Shown here piece by piece: positions 1 to 8,149 of a stretch of 60,951 nt of DNA. Source of the stretch: an uncultured Lachnospiraceae bacterium (lineage in GTDB: Bacteria; Bacillota; Clostridia; Lachnospirales; Lachnospiraceae); NCBI GenBank assembly GCA_900316805.1, contig ONEJ01000062.1, positions 1-60,951 of the forward strand. Reading direction: 5' to 3'. The notes beneath the pieces were generated by a model. The model did no database searches. It was not told where the DNA came from and saw nothing but the letters and a program-made list of their open reading frames with translations. The position numbers and the translations under genes were made by a program. Positions within the stretch are counted from its first letter, which is position 1; each line of letters opens with the position of its first letter.

Positions 1-577
1 CTTTCATATATGCTGTAACCTCTCGAATGGTCTCTGCCAGATCTCTGTTACAGAACCGTTTCGTGATTCCTGCTTCCTGCAGTTTCTCCTCCGAAAAATC
101 AGCAGAATCCGCAAGAAACCGTCTGCACATTTCCTCATAATGGGGCTTCTCCTGTTGCCGCTCCCGATCAATGGCGCGAAGCAGCCGCTCTCCATCCTCC
201 ACTTCTATATAAATCGGCACAACCTTGTCTTTTCCAAAGTACCTTTGTATTTTAACATATCCTTCTAAAGTTACAATATACAGATAGTTAAAGTGCTCCA
301 GATCGATCTGTCCATCATCCACGGTAAAATATTTCCATACTCCGTAAACCGTATCATAGGCGCGAAGCTCCAGGATAACACCCTTTTTCTCCAGTTCACG
401 CACGGTGTCCTCGCTGCAGAAGTGATACTCTCTGCCCTCCGTCTCTCCCTCCCGGCACGGGCGGGTGGTGTAAGGAACGATTGGCTTGAATGCAGCCCCT
501 TCCCGCTCCATAATCTGTTTATATATGCTGTCCTTGCCCGAGGAACTTTTCCCCATGATGCAGAATATTTTTCCCAT
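1..577 (-). CDS. Guanylate-kinase-like protein (3' end cut by window edge)
   Basis: Read by hand on the minus strand. It starts at ATG 577 and stays open to base 1, giving about 192 residues, so the stop lies just outside. The N-terminus carries a P-loop, GKSSSGKDS, at about residues 9-17, followed by YTTRPCREGE, the GMP-binding motif typical of guanylate kinases. A long charged C-terminal helix follows. Guanylate kinases phosphorylate GMP to GDP with ATP in the cytosol. This could be Gmk or a divergent paralogue of the kind found beside PLP decarboxylases in Clostridia. It lies 50 bp downstream of the decarboxylase on the same strand, so co-transcription is likely. Family confidence is high; exact substrate is inferred. 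Confidence 0.8.
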   Translation of the reverse strand, partial: MGKIFCIMGKSSSGKDSIYKQIMEREGAAFKPIVPYTTRPCREGETEGREYHFCSEDTVRELEKKGVILELRAYDTVYGVWKYFTVDDGQIDLEHFNYLYIVTLEGYVKIQRYFGKDKVVPIYIEVEDGERLLRAIDRERQQEKPHYEEMCRRFLADSADFSEEKLQEAGITKRFCNRDLAETIREVTAYMK

Positions 578-627
578 CTGTAACCTAGATCCTTTACTGT
601 CTGTTTTCTATATTTAGTATAATATAT

Positions 628-2055
628 TCATCCCTTTTTCACAATGTTTATACTGTGATTTCTCGCTAATCCCTGCACATCCAGCCCTAATTTCAGACAC
701 CGGCACAGATGATCCACCATCACGCCATCGATCCGCTCCCCCGGCACCAGTACCGGAATTCCCGGCGGATAGAGAAATACCGTTCCTGCCGAGACCTGTC
801 CGACAGCCTGTTCCAAGGGTAGACTTTCCTGTTCCGCTTCCTCTGCCTCATAGATTTCCATGACCTTTTCCGGCCTCCGATACAATTCCCCCGGAGTAAT
901 GATTTCACCCATTGTTTCCATCTTTTCTCCCTGTTCCCCGGAAATAGATAGTTCCTCATCCATCTTATGCAGCGCTGCGGAAAGCCGGTCGAATCCTTCC
1001 TGCCGGTCCATAAGCGATGTCATGGCAAGTGCATAATTGCCGCTGGCCATCTCCATCTCCAGACCAAAATCCCACAGCAAGCGCTCCTGCAGTTCCTGTC
1101 CGCTCGGTCCATGACTGCTTAGAATCGGCAGTTTCCCGGGATCAAAAGCAAATGCTTCCGCATTGGAAAAGTCATCCGCTCCCAGCACTCGTAAATGTTC
1201 CAAACCCTTCACGGATTCCCGGAAGGAATAAAGCATCCCCACATATTTGTCAAACAGTTCTGCCCCCTGTTCCTTTACAATAGAAAGGCTTTTCTCAATT
1301 CCCGCCATCAGAATATAGGAAGGTGAGCTTGTCTCGTAGATGCCAAGAAACCGCTCCACCGCTACCCGGTTGATGCGGTCCGAACACAGGTGCAGCAGGG
1401 CCGTCTGGGTAAAAGCAGGCAGCGTCTTGTGTACACTCATGATCACTGCATCGGCACCAAGTCTTACCGCATTTTCCGGAAAAGCCCGATGAAAACCGAA
1501 ATGAGCCCCATGCGCCTCATCCACGATAAGTGGAATTCCATACCGGTGAACCACTTCCGCAATCCCCGCCACATCCGACACGATTCCGTCATATGTGGGA
1601 GATGTGATTACCACAGCCTTCACATCCGAACATTCCAAACTCTGCTTTATCTGCTCCACAGTGATCTGTCCCTGAAGCCCCCACCGCGTTTGTTCCGGAT
1701 ACATATATTCTGCGGAAAGCTGACGCAGATAGATGGCGTTGTAAACCGCCTTATGACAGTTCCTCGCCACAAGGATCCGCCCATCTCTGGGCACTGCTGC
1801 ACTGATGGCTGCAAGAATTCCACAGGTGCTTCCGTTCACAAGATAATAGCAATGACGGGATCCGTAAAGCCCGGCTGCTTCCTCCTGAGCTTCTTTCAAA
1901 ATGCCTTTTGCATGATGCAGATTGTCAAAGCCCTCTATCTCCGTAATATCTATAGCATAGGGATTTGCAAAATCCAGCACCGCCCGCTTATGCCCCGGCA
2001 TGTGGAAGGGATAAATGTCTGATTTTGCATACATCTTCAGTTTTTCTTCTAACAT
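628..2055 (-). CDS. Orn/Lys/Arg decarboxylase-family PLP enzyme
   Basis: A fold-type I PLP enzyme of about 475 residues. Visible family marks are FHMPGHK at residues 17-23, the cofactor-ring Asp and neighbours in VDEAHGAH at about 178-185, and the Schiff-base lysine in SVHKT (K210). A C-terminal domain typical of the short SpeA/YaaO-type basic amino acid decarboxylases follows. I prefer ATG 2055, which has GGGAG about 8 nt upstream. The longer TTG start at 2076 has GGAGG directly against it, too close to work. These enzymes decarboxylate arginine, lysine or ornithine in polyamine metabolism; the substrate here cannot be read from sequence. The downstream partner is the guanylate-kinase-like gene, a pairing common in Firmicutes. 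Confidence 0.88.
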   Translation of the reverse strand: MLEEKLKMYAKSDIYPFHMPGHKRAVLDFANPYAIDITEIEGFDNLHHAKGILKEAQEEAAGLYGSRHCYYLVNGSTCGILAAISAAVPRDGRILVARNCHKAVYNAIYLRQLSAEYMYPEQTRWGLQGQITVEQIKQSLECSDVKAVVITSPTYDGIVSDVAGIAEVVHRYGIPLIVDEAHGAHFGFHRAFPENAVRLGADAVIMSVHKTLPAFTQTALLHLCSDRINRVAVERFLGIYETSSPSYILMAGIEKSLSIVKEQGAELFDKYVGMLYSFRESVKGLEHLRVLGADDFSNAEAFAFDPGKLPILSSHGPSGQELQERLLWDFGLEMEMASGNYALAMTSLMDRQEGFDRLSAALHKMDEELSISGEQGEKMETMGEIITPGELYRRPEKVMEIYEAEEAEQESLPLEQAVGQVSAGTVFLYPPGIPVLVPGERIDGVMVDHLCRCLKLGLDVQGLARNHSINIVKKG

Positions 2056-2145
2056 CGTCCACGCTCCCACATACAACCTCCAATCCCTTAGCGTTTACTG
2101 TACTGTTCTCAAATCAACTTGAACCCGAGCCCCCAGCAAACATTC

Positions 2146-3057
2146 TCACCCAAGAAATTTCCCCAGCTCCGGCATCCAGTCATCAAAGAAAATCCGGTTA
2201 TCACAGAGACAGTTCCATACCGGCTTTGCAAAATTCAAAATCAGCTCAAGTGCTTCTTCCCATGCCACAGGTTTCTGCTTATGATTCCTAAGAAATTTCT
2301 CCCAGCGCTTACGCATATAGGCATAAGTTCTGTACTCCGCAATCTGATCCAGACGCTTCTTCGTCTTTATCTTCGGTTCCTTTTCCGTAAGAGCCTCCAA
2401 CTCTTCCAGCACAAACCGGCCACTGAGAGACTGATTTTTCAGAATCTCATACACTTTCCAATAACATCCCATGTCGCTGACCAGCTCCAGCCATTCCAGC
2501 ATGGTAAAAAGCTCCCGGCTCAGCTTATATTCCGGGGCATAGATCAGATAAGAGACCTTTTTCCCGGAAATAGCCACAAGCTCCTCCTTGCGGCTGCCCG
2601 GAATCTGCTTTTCCTCCCGGCCGCCATGCAGGCAGATCGTAACCGGCACCCTCATCTGACAGTAGGTTCCCTCCAGCCCCAGAAAGAAGTCCCCCTCCTC
2701 TTCGCGCACCTGGCCTTCCCAGTGGATTTCCTGCCGGTTATCCGGACAAAAGATATCCGCCATCAGCTGCTCCGCCATAGGCACCGATAGCTTCTGCCCC
2801 GGCTTCAACTTTTCCGGCGGCAGAGGACGCTCATTTTCCTGATAAAAGAATCGGATCCTTTTCTGCTCTCTGGCACGATAAGCCGCCTCTCCTATAACAG
2901 GAACTGTTTCCAGCCAAAGAATATCTTTGTACTCCGACTGATAAATCCGAATCATCATATCCTCGATCATGTATCCCCACAGCAGATCCGAAAAAGGAAT
3001 GTCCAGCTCCTCACTTCTCTTTTTCAGTGAAGTTTCCTCACAGGCACCGATCACCAT
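2146..3057 (-). CDS. Degenerate AbiEii/AbiGii-like protein, partner of AbiEi-like gene
   Basis: About 303 residues. The N-terminal helices (SLKKRSEELDIPFSDLLWGY, then IEDMMIRIYQSEY) match the general layout of AbiEii/AbiGii nucleotidyltransferases. So does the later block YAPEYKLSRELFTMLEWLE, where the family usually has a YP-E-AEKL helix. The catalytic marks expected in that family, a Lys-Gly-Gly segment and an Asp-x-Asp pair, are not seen. LWLETVPVIG occupies the LKGG position. The TAA of the upstream AbiEi-like gene overlaps this ATG (TAATG), so translation is coupled; a GTG at 3066 is the alternative start. If related to AbiEii it is probably a catalytically dead or re-purposed member. 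It could instead be an unrelated helical protein. This assignment is inferred. Confidence 0.5.
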   Translation of the reverse strand: MVIGACEETSLKKRSEELDIPFSDLLWGYMIEDMMIRIYQSEYKDILWLETVPVIGEAAYRAREQKRIRFFYQENERPLPPEKLKPGQKLSVPMAEQLMADIFCPDNRQEIHWEGQVREEEGDFFLGLEGTYCQMRVPVTICLHGGREEKQIPGSRKEELVAISGKKVSYLIYAPEYKLSRELFTMLEWLELVSDMGCYWKVYEILKNQSLSGRFVLEELEALTEKEPKIKTKKRLDQIAEYRTYAYMRKRWEKFLRNHKQKPVAWEEALELILNFAKPVWNCLCDNRIFFDDWMPELGKFLG

Positions 3058-3686
3058 TACAGCCACACTCCAATCATGCTCTGTACCTTGCCCACCACCT
3101 TGCGGGCTCTGGCATACTCCATCAGCGCGGAAATATTCTTGTCCTCATCCCGGATAAAGGATTGCAGGCCTTCCTTGAATATCTCACGTTCCAGCTTTTC
3201 CTCATACTTCAAGCAGTCGCAGATCAGGCGCTCCTTACTGTATATTTGAAAGGGCAGGCCATTCATCTCTATCACTGTGGATCCAAGTTCCAGCGCATCC
3301 GGCTCTGTATAATAAGGAATTACCTTGGGATAATCCATCTTAAACCGGGACTTGGAAGTATTCTTGTCCACTGCCAGATGCCAGCCGTAGGGCTTCTGCC
3401 GAATGTAACCGTAGGCATACAGCGCACTTTCCATACACAACCTCGCGTCCGGGAAAAGTCTTGCAATCAGCTCCTCCTCCGTAAACCGGTCGATCCGGTC
3501 CGTGTAATACCCATTTTTGATCCGCACCAGGGAACCGTTATCCACGAACTCAAGGATTTTCCGGTAATCCACATCCAACTGGGTAAATTCTTCCTTCTTG
3601 ACAATTCCACCCTTCTGGTCAATAAAGGCCCGAACCGCCTCCAGAACTTCTTCTGATGTTTTCATCTTTTTGCTATTCGTCGACAT
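3057..3686 (-). CDS. AbiEi-family antitoxin-like transcriptional regulator
   Basis: 209 residues. The N-terminal 70 residues form a winged-helix-like domain (FIDQKGGIVKKEEFTQLDVD, then LVRIKNGYYT), typical of the AbiEi antitoxin DNA-binding domain. A C-terminal AbiEi region follows, containing CMESALYAYG and IYSKERLICDCLKYEEKLER, the latter a common conserved helix in this family. In type IV toxin-antitoxin systems AbiEi represses the operon and counteracts the AbiEii nucleotidyltransferase. ATG 3686 has GGAG 6 nt upstream. The next gene begins at the stop codon, so the pair is an operon. The oddity is its partner, which lacks the usual catalytic motifs. Confidence 0.72.
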   Translation of the reverse strand: MSTNSKKMKTSEEVLEAVRAFIDQKGGIVKKEEFTQLDVDYRKILEFVDNGSLVRIKNGYYTDRIDRFTEEELIARLFPDARLCMESALYAYGYIRQKPYGWHLAVDKNTSKSRFKMDYPKVIPYYTEPDALELGSTVIEMNGLPFQIYSKERLICDCLKYEEKLEREIFKEGLQSFIRDEDKNISALMEYARARKVVGKVQSMIGVWL

Positions 3687-3838
3687 TTTCCGCTCCGTAA
3701 AAATAATAGTGGTAATTTATTTCATATTTTACGTTATTTTTCCATCTGCGTCAATCATGGAATCAAGGACGGAACGTCCGGAATCCTTCCAAAATTAATT
3801 CTTTCAGCATGTATTTTTGTCTTGAAATCCCCTATAAA

Positions 3839-3864
3839 ATGTCATATATTAATATATAGGACAT
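3839..3864. promoter_or_regulatory. AT-rich dyad upstream of two divergent genes
   Basis: ATGTC and GACAT arms flank a self-complementary 14-bp AT core (3844-3857). It lies between the divergent AbiEi-like gene (start 3686) and the gene at 3923. A TATAAT at 3897-3902 could be the -10 of the rightward gene, with no good -35. A regulator-binding role is plausible but unproven. Confidence 0.35.
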
Positions 3865-3922
3865 CAGATTTTGTCGTTATTGTCTTCCAAATACTTTATA
3901 ATATACAGAAGAAGGGAGTACT

Positions 3923-4438
3923 ATGGATCAACAGACACCGCTTCGCAAAAACCCCTCCCGGGAAACCTGCGAGGGCATTATCAAACGAATCCTCATGTCT
4001 GAGGTACTGCAGAAGGGAACCAACGAACACTTCAAAAGCGCATCGGATTTCATGAAGTACTTTGAGTCCCTCTACCCGGCATCCGATGCCCTTACCAAGC
4101 AGGTGCAGCGCGCTGTCAAGGTTCTTAATATGCCAAAGGATGAACATGGCTACTTCATTGCCAACAAGACCGTGGATCAGTTCCATCAGGAAAAAGAGAT
4201 CACACACATGTTTGAACAGGCAGATGTACAGATTGATCCCATGGAGGATATTGAGACCATCTTCCTGTCTGCAGCACCCCATATGCGTTCCTGCCTTACC
4301 CATCTGCTGGAAAACTCCACCACATTTCAGGGTAAGTTCCTGACCCTGGTGGAATGCTCAAATGGTCTGTTAATTTATACCAAAAACAAAAAACAGCTTT
4401 TAATTTTACTAAATAGTCTGATAAATGAGTCTCAATAA
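3923..4438 (+). CDS. Unrecognised protein with possible ArgR-like layout
   Basis: 171 residues, with GGGAG 4 nt before ATG 3923. It has no signal peptide or membrane segment. The order of parts is a helical N-terminus (about residues 12-75) that could be a winged helix and ends in HGYFIANKT, then a C-terminal alpha/beta part ending GLLIYTKNKKQLLILLNSLI. This resembles arginine repressors (DNA-binding domain plus effector-binding trimerisation domain), but I cannot see the ArgR signature clearly, so I leave the function open. It is transcribed alone from an intergenic region shared with the AbiEi-like gene and ends at a strong hairpin. Confidence 0.6.
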   Translation: MDQQTPLRKNPSRETCEGIIKRILMSEVLQKGTNEHFKSASDFMKYFESLYPASDALTKQVQRAVKVLNMPKDEHGYFIANKTVDQFHQEKEITHMFEQADVQIDPMEDIETIFLSAAPHMRSCLTHLLENSTTFQGKFLTLVECSNGLLIYTKNKKQLLILLNSLINESQ

Positions 4439-4457
4439 CTGTCTGTCTGTAAAAACA

Positions 4458-4494
4458 AAACCGACAAAATATTTTCCAAATATTTTGTCGGTTT
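4458..4494. terminator. Bidirectional terminator hairpin
   Basis: Perfect 15-bp arms (4458-4472 and 4480-4494) around a 7-nt loop, between convergent genes. On the minus strand the stem is followed by a T-rich tail, so it best serves the carboxypeptidase gene and may also end the rightward gene. Confidence 0.8.
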
Positions 4495-4542
4495 CTGATA
4501 TTACTGTCTTTTTCTTCGTCTTCTCTTGCCAGATATTGTCTT

Positions 4543-5949
4543 TTACTTAAACATCCGGTCTCTTCTCCGATAACGCTTTTTCCGTTTCCTTACCCGGAAA
4601 CGAGCCCTCTCATTTCTTCGCATCTGCATATTATGGCAAATCACGTAGAAATTGTCATAAAGCTTTTTCGCCAGATAGATCAGAAGCCCCAGCACAACGA
4701 TAGCAGCAAATATAATCACAAACATGACAGGCTTAATCTGCACCTCGCGAACCTCCCCCTCTTCCCCGGAAGCGCTCCGCTGCTGATTGAAATAACTGTT
4801 GTCCACTTTTGCACCTGTGGCCACAATATTGGCCTGCCCCACAATTCTTCCTGCGTATGTGTACTTTAATTTGGCAAGAGTTCCCTCCTCCACATTTTCC
4901 TTATCCTCTTCAAACGCCGCATCAGAAAATGAAGCCGTCTTCGGCATCACAATATAGGCGTTCTCATCCAGCTTCGCATAGGGCTCGTTCGTATTCATCA
5001 AACCATAATCTCTCGTTGCACTCTCTCCCACAACGGCATCATTTTCAGCGATGCTTAAGGCCTGAAAATTCTCAAATCCATAATCAAAAAGTTTTCGGGT
5101 ATCTGTATAATGTGCCGGAGAGTCCGCATCCATCACGACACAAACCAATGTCAGCCCATCCTTCTCGGCATAGGTGACCAGGGTACTGTTGGCAGCAGAG
5201 GTATATCCGGTCTTCCCACCGGTGCAATATTCATAGAGCTGCGAGGTGTCTCCCCGGAAGGGATACAGCATCTTGTGGTGATTGTGTCCGTAATGCACCT
5301 CCTCACACTTGTTGGTTATCGGAATGGAGTAGCTTGTAGATCCGGTTATCTTGCGAAACTCTTCATTTTTATAGGCTTCAATAGAAATAAGTGCCATATC
5401 GTAGGCACTGACCCAGTGATCTTCATCCGGAAGACCATTACTGTTGTTAAAATGGGTGTTTTCACATCCCAGCGCCTTGGCCCGGTCATTCATCATATCA
5501 ATAAATGTCCGGTAATCGCCCCCCATCTTCTGTCCCACATGCTCTGCCAGCGCATAGGCACACTCGTTGGCAGACTCCAGCATGACCGCATACAGACACT
5601 GTTCAACCGTCAGCACTTCCCCCAGATCGCGGCCGATATTGGAAGTATCCCCTTCATTTTTGAACACCGCATCTGCGGAAAAAACCACCTCTTCATCCAT
5701 ATCACAGTTCTCTATGGCAAGAAGAGAGGTCATGATCTTAGTGATGCTGGCCGGATAATGCTTTTCATGGCTTTTCTTTTCATAAAGAATCGTTCCGGTA
5801 TTGACCTCCATCAAAACCGCACTCTTAGATTCCACCCTGGGTCCCTTGGGCCAGATTTCTTGTGCCCGAACCGGCTGAGGAACAAGAGACAGAACACAGA
5901 TTATGGTAAGAATCACGGAAAAAATCCGCTTTCGTATATTTTCTTTCAT
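4543..5949 (-). CDS. D-alanyl-D-alanine carboxypeptidase (DacF/PBP5-like)
   Basis: 468 residues from ATG 5949 (GGAG 8 nt upstream); the longer reading from 5997 has no signal-peptide-like start. It has an N-terminal signal peptide (residues 1-29). The three penicillin-binding-protein motifs are visible: SxxK in ASITK (S68, K71), SxN in ESANECAYA, and KTG in GGKTGYTS. A PBP5-like C-terminal beta domain follows, then a transmembrane helix and a strongly basic cytoplasmic tail (RKRKKRYRRRDR). The enzyme trims the terminal D-Ala from peptidoglycan pentapeptides on the outer face of the membrane. The basic tail with a true TM anchor, instead of an amphipathic anchor, is typical of Lachnospiraceae forms. 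It ends at the bidirectional hairpin. Confidence 0.93.
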   Translation of the reverse strand: MKENIRKRIFSVILTIICVLSLVPQPVRAQEIWPKGPRVESKSAVLMEVNTGTILYEKKSHEKHYPASITKIMTSLLAIENCDMDEEVVFSADAVFKNEGDTSNIGRDLGEVLTVEQCLYAVMLESANECAYALAEHVGQKMGGDYRTFIDMMNDRAKALGCENTHFNNSNGLPDEDHWVSAYDMALISIEAYKNEEFRKITGSTSYSIPITNKCEEVHYGHNHHKMLYPFRGDTSQLYEYCTGGKTGYTSAANSTLVTYAEKDGLTLVCVVMDADSPAHYTDTRKLFDYGFENFQALSIAENDAVVGESATRDYGLMNTNEPYAKLDENAYIVMPKTASFSDAAFEEDKENVEEGTLAKLKYTYAGRIVGQANIVATGAKVDNSYFNQQRSASGEEGEVREVQIKPVMFVIIFAAIVVLGLLIYLAKKLYDNFYVICHNMQMRRNERARFRVRKRKKRYRRRDRMFK

Positions 5950-6055
5950 TACTTTTTCTCCAAATATTATCACGTGAACACCAGCATTTTGTGGCACACA
6001 ATCTTATGTTATGATAAAATAAGTAAAAAAATACAAAATCATCAGGAGAATACAC

Positions 6056-6697
6056 ATGAGACTTCGTAATATTCCGGGCGCAGACGAAATCGTTTCTGCA
6101 AGCCCCTGCTGCATACAAAATCCAGCCCAATACCGCGGACAGTGGCATACCCTGCTCCACAGCCCGAACCCGATACACGTGGAGATTGGCATGGGAAAAG
6201 GCCGCTTCCTCATGGATCTGGCTGCCCAGAATCCCGATATCCAGTATATCGGTGTAGAACGCTACACCAGTGTCCTGCTGCGGGCCGTCCAGAAAATGGA
6301 CGAGCTGCAGCTGTCCAACGTACACTTTATCTGCGAAGACGCTGCCCGGCTCCCGGAGGTTTTTGCCCCGGCAGAGGTTGCGAGGATCTATCTGAATTTC
6401 TCAGATCCATGGCCCAAGGATCGGCATGCCAAGCGGCGCCTGACTTCCCATCAGTTTCTGGAGCGCTACGACCAGTTCCTTGCCCCGGAGGGACATCTGG
6501 AGTTCAAGACCGACAACCGGGATCTCTTTACCTTCTCCTTAGAAGAGATTGAAAACTCTGATATCTGGCATGTGGATGCCTCTACCCGGGATCTGCACCA
6601 TGATCCGGTCATGAATCAGGGAAATATCATGACCGAATATGAAGAGAAATTCTCCTCCCTCGGCAACCCCATCTGTAAACTCATTGCCTCCCGCTAA
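6056..6697 (+). CDS. trmB: tRNA (guanine-N7-)-methyltransferase TrmB
   Basis: 213 residues, full family length. The SAM-binding motif is VEIGMGKGRFLMDLA (about residues 41-55). YIGVERYTSVLLRAV and the TrmB signature YLNFSDPWPKDRHAKRRL follow. The C-terminus has the family FKTDN and TEYEEKF elements. It methylates N7 of G46 in the tRNA variable loop using S-adenosylmethionine. It stands alone, convergent with the PurF-like gene, with AGGAG upstream of the ATG. Its stop codon lies inside the terminator hairpin. Confidence 0.96.
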   Translation: MRLRNIPGADEIVSASPCCIQNPAQYRGQWHTLLHSPNPIHVEIGMGKGRFLMDLAAQNPDIQYIGVERYTSVLLRAVQKMDELQLSNVHFICEDAARLPEVFAPAEVARIYLNFSDPWPKDRHAKRRLTSHQFLERYDQFLAPEGHLEFKTDNRDLFTFSLEEIENSDIWHVDASTRDLHHDPVMNQGNIMTEYEEKFSSLGNPICKLIASR

Positions 6698-6705
6698 AGG
6701 GAGGC
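6686..6705 (+). terminator. trmB terminator overlapping the stop codon
   Basis: GCCTCCC and GGGAGGC arms around a 6-nt loop containing the TAA of trmB, followed by CGTTTTCT. It separates the convergent trmB and PurF-like genes. Confidence 0.75.
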
Positions 6706-6711
6706 CGTTTT

Positions 6712-8121
6712 CTATTCTTCTCCGTTCCAGCAGTAGGTACACAGCTTGCAGTGGTCAATTCCCACTGCATCCAGCATATCATCCAGCCGGTTGAACCGCA
6801 GCGAGGTAAAATGAAGTTCCTCGCAAATTTCATCCACCATCCGCTCATATTTTTCCGAGTTCGGATCCGTATATTCCTTTAAAACCTCATCGGTTACATT
6901 GCCATTTTCCAGTCTTGCGATCACCCGTCTGGTGATCAGATCCATCTCCGAGCTTGACCTGGAGAAATTCAGATATTTACATCCATAAACCAGTGGCGGA
7001 CAGGCCGGACGGATGTGTACCTCCTTCGCACCGCACTGATACAGGAACTCGGTAGTCTCACGAAGCTGCGTTCCCCGGACGATGGAATCATCAATCAGGA
7101 GAAGGCTCTTATCCTTAATTAATTCTTCCACTGCCAGCATTTTCATCTTGGCGATCAAATTCCGCCTGCTCTGAATCGTCGGCATAAAGGAACGGGGCCA
7201 GGTAGGTGTATATTTGATAAATGGTCTGGAAAAAGGCACACCCGACTCATTGGCATAGCCTACCGCATGGGCCGTCCCGGAATCCGGAACTCCGGCAACA
7301 ATATCCGGCCTCACGTTATCCCGCTGCGCCATCTTGGCACCACAGTTATACCGCATCTGCTCCACGCTGATTCCCTCGTAAGAGCTGGCCGGATAACCAT
7401 AGTATACCCAGAGGAAGGTGCAGATTCTCATATCCTTCCCCGGCTGCATCAGGGTAACGCAATTGGTATCTGTCAGCACCGTAATTTCTCCCGGTCCCAG
7501 TTTCTTGTAATCCCGAAACCCAAGATTCTTGTAGGCAAAACTCTCAAAGGAGGCACAGAAAGCACCATCCTTTTTTCCAATTGCAATGGGTGTACGCCCC
7601 ATCTTGTCTCTTGCAGCATAAATTCCATTGGCATTCATCAAAAGCAGGGACAAGGAGCCATCGATCATCTCCTGTGCATAATGAATTCCCTCGATCAGGT
7701 TCTCCTTCTGATTGATAAGGGCAGCCACCATCTCTGTGGCATTGATCTCTCCCCCACTCATCTCCAGAAAATGAGAATGGCCATTGTCTAAGAGCATTTG
7801 TTCCAGCTCCCTGGTATTGTTGATCTTGCTTACCGTAGTCAGTGCATAGGTTCCATGGTGTGAACGAACGATCAGAGGCTGTGGCTCAAAATCGGAAATA
7901 CAGCCGATTCCCAGCCGTCCCTTCATCTGCTGCATGTCCCCATCAAACTTTGTACGGAATGGTGCATTCTCAATGTTGTGGATGGATCGGTCAAATCCCA
8001 GATCATCATCATACACAGCCATTCCACCTCGTCTGGTTCCCAGATGGGAATGGTAATCCACCCCGAAATACAAGTCAAATAAACAATCCTCTTTTGCTGC
8101 TACTCCAAAAAATCCTCCCAT
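6712..8121 (-). CDS. Amidophosphoribosyltransferase (PurF) paralogue lacking the catalytic Cys
   Basis: 469 residues with the two PurF domains in order: a class II glutamine amidotransferase-like Ntn domain (about 1-240) and a type I phosphoribosyltransferase domain with the PRPP loop LLLIDDSIVRGTQ. In PurF the residue after Met is the Cys nucleophile that hydrolyses glutamine. Here the start reads MGGFFGVAA, so that Cys is replaced by Gly and glutaminase activity should be absent. The C-terminus has two close Cys (CKLCTYC). The start at 8121 has AAAGGA at good spacing. It lies 28 bp downstream of the kinase/phosphatase gene and may share its transcript. It may act with ammonia, be regulatory, or do another PRPP-dependent reaction; the true PurF is presumably elsewhere. 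Confidence 0.85.
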   Translation of the reverse strand: MGGFFGVAAKEDCLFDLYFGVDYHSHLGTRRGGMAVYDDDLGFDRSIHNIENAPFRTKFDGDMQQMKGRLGIGCISDFEPQPLIVRSHHGTYALTTVSKINNTRELEQMLLDNGHSHFLEMSGGEINATEMVAALINQKENLIEGIHYAQEMIDGSLSLLLMNANGIYAARDKMGRTPIAIGKKDGAFCASFESFAYKNLGFRDYKKLGPGEITVLTDTNCVTLMQPGKDMRICTFLWVYYGYPASSYEGISVEQMRYNCGAKMAQRDNVRPDIVAGVPDSGTAHAVGYANESGVPFSRPFIKYTPTWPRSFMPTIQSRRNLIAKMKMLAVEELIKDKSLLLIDDSIVRGTQLRETTEFLYQCGAKEVHIRPACPPLVYGCKYLNFSRSSSEMDLITRRVIARLENGNVTDEVLKEYTDPNSEKYERMVDEICEELHFTSLRFNRLDDMLDAVGIDHCKLCTYCWNGEE

Positions 8122-8149
8122 TCGTTTTATCCTTTCTATTCTACACGGC

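Noticed and set aside
1390-2022. Plus-strand frame of 210 codons opposite the decarboxylase
   Set aside because: Shadow of the minus-strand gene; no ribosome binding site and no protein-like motifs.
5110-6069. Plus-strand frame of 319 codons opposite the carboxypeptidase
   Set aside because: Antisense shadow of a clear penicillin-binding protein gene; its composition is not protein-like.
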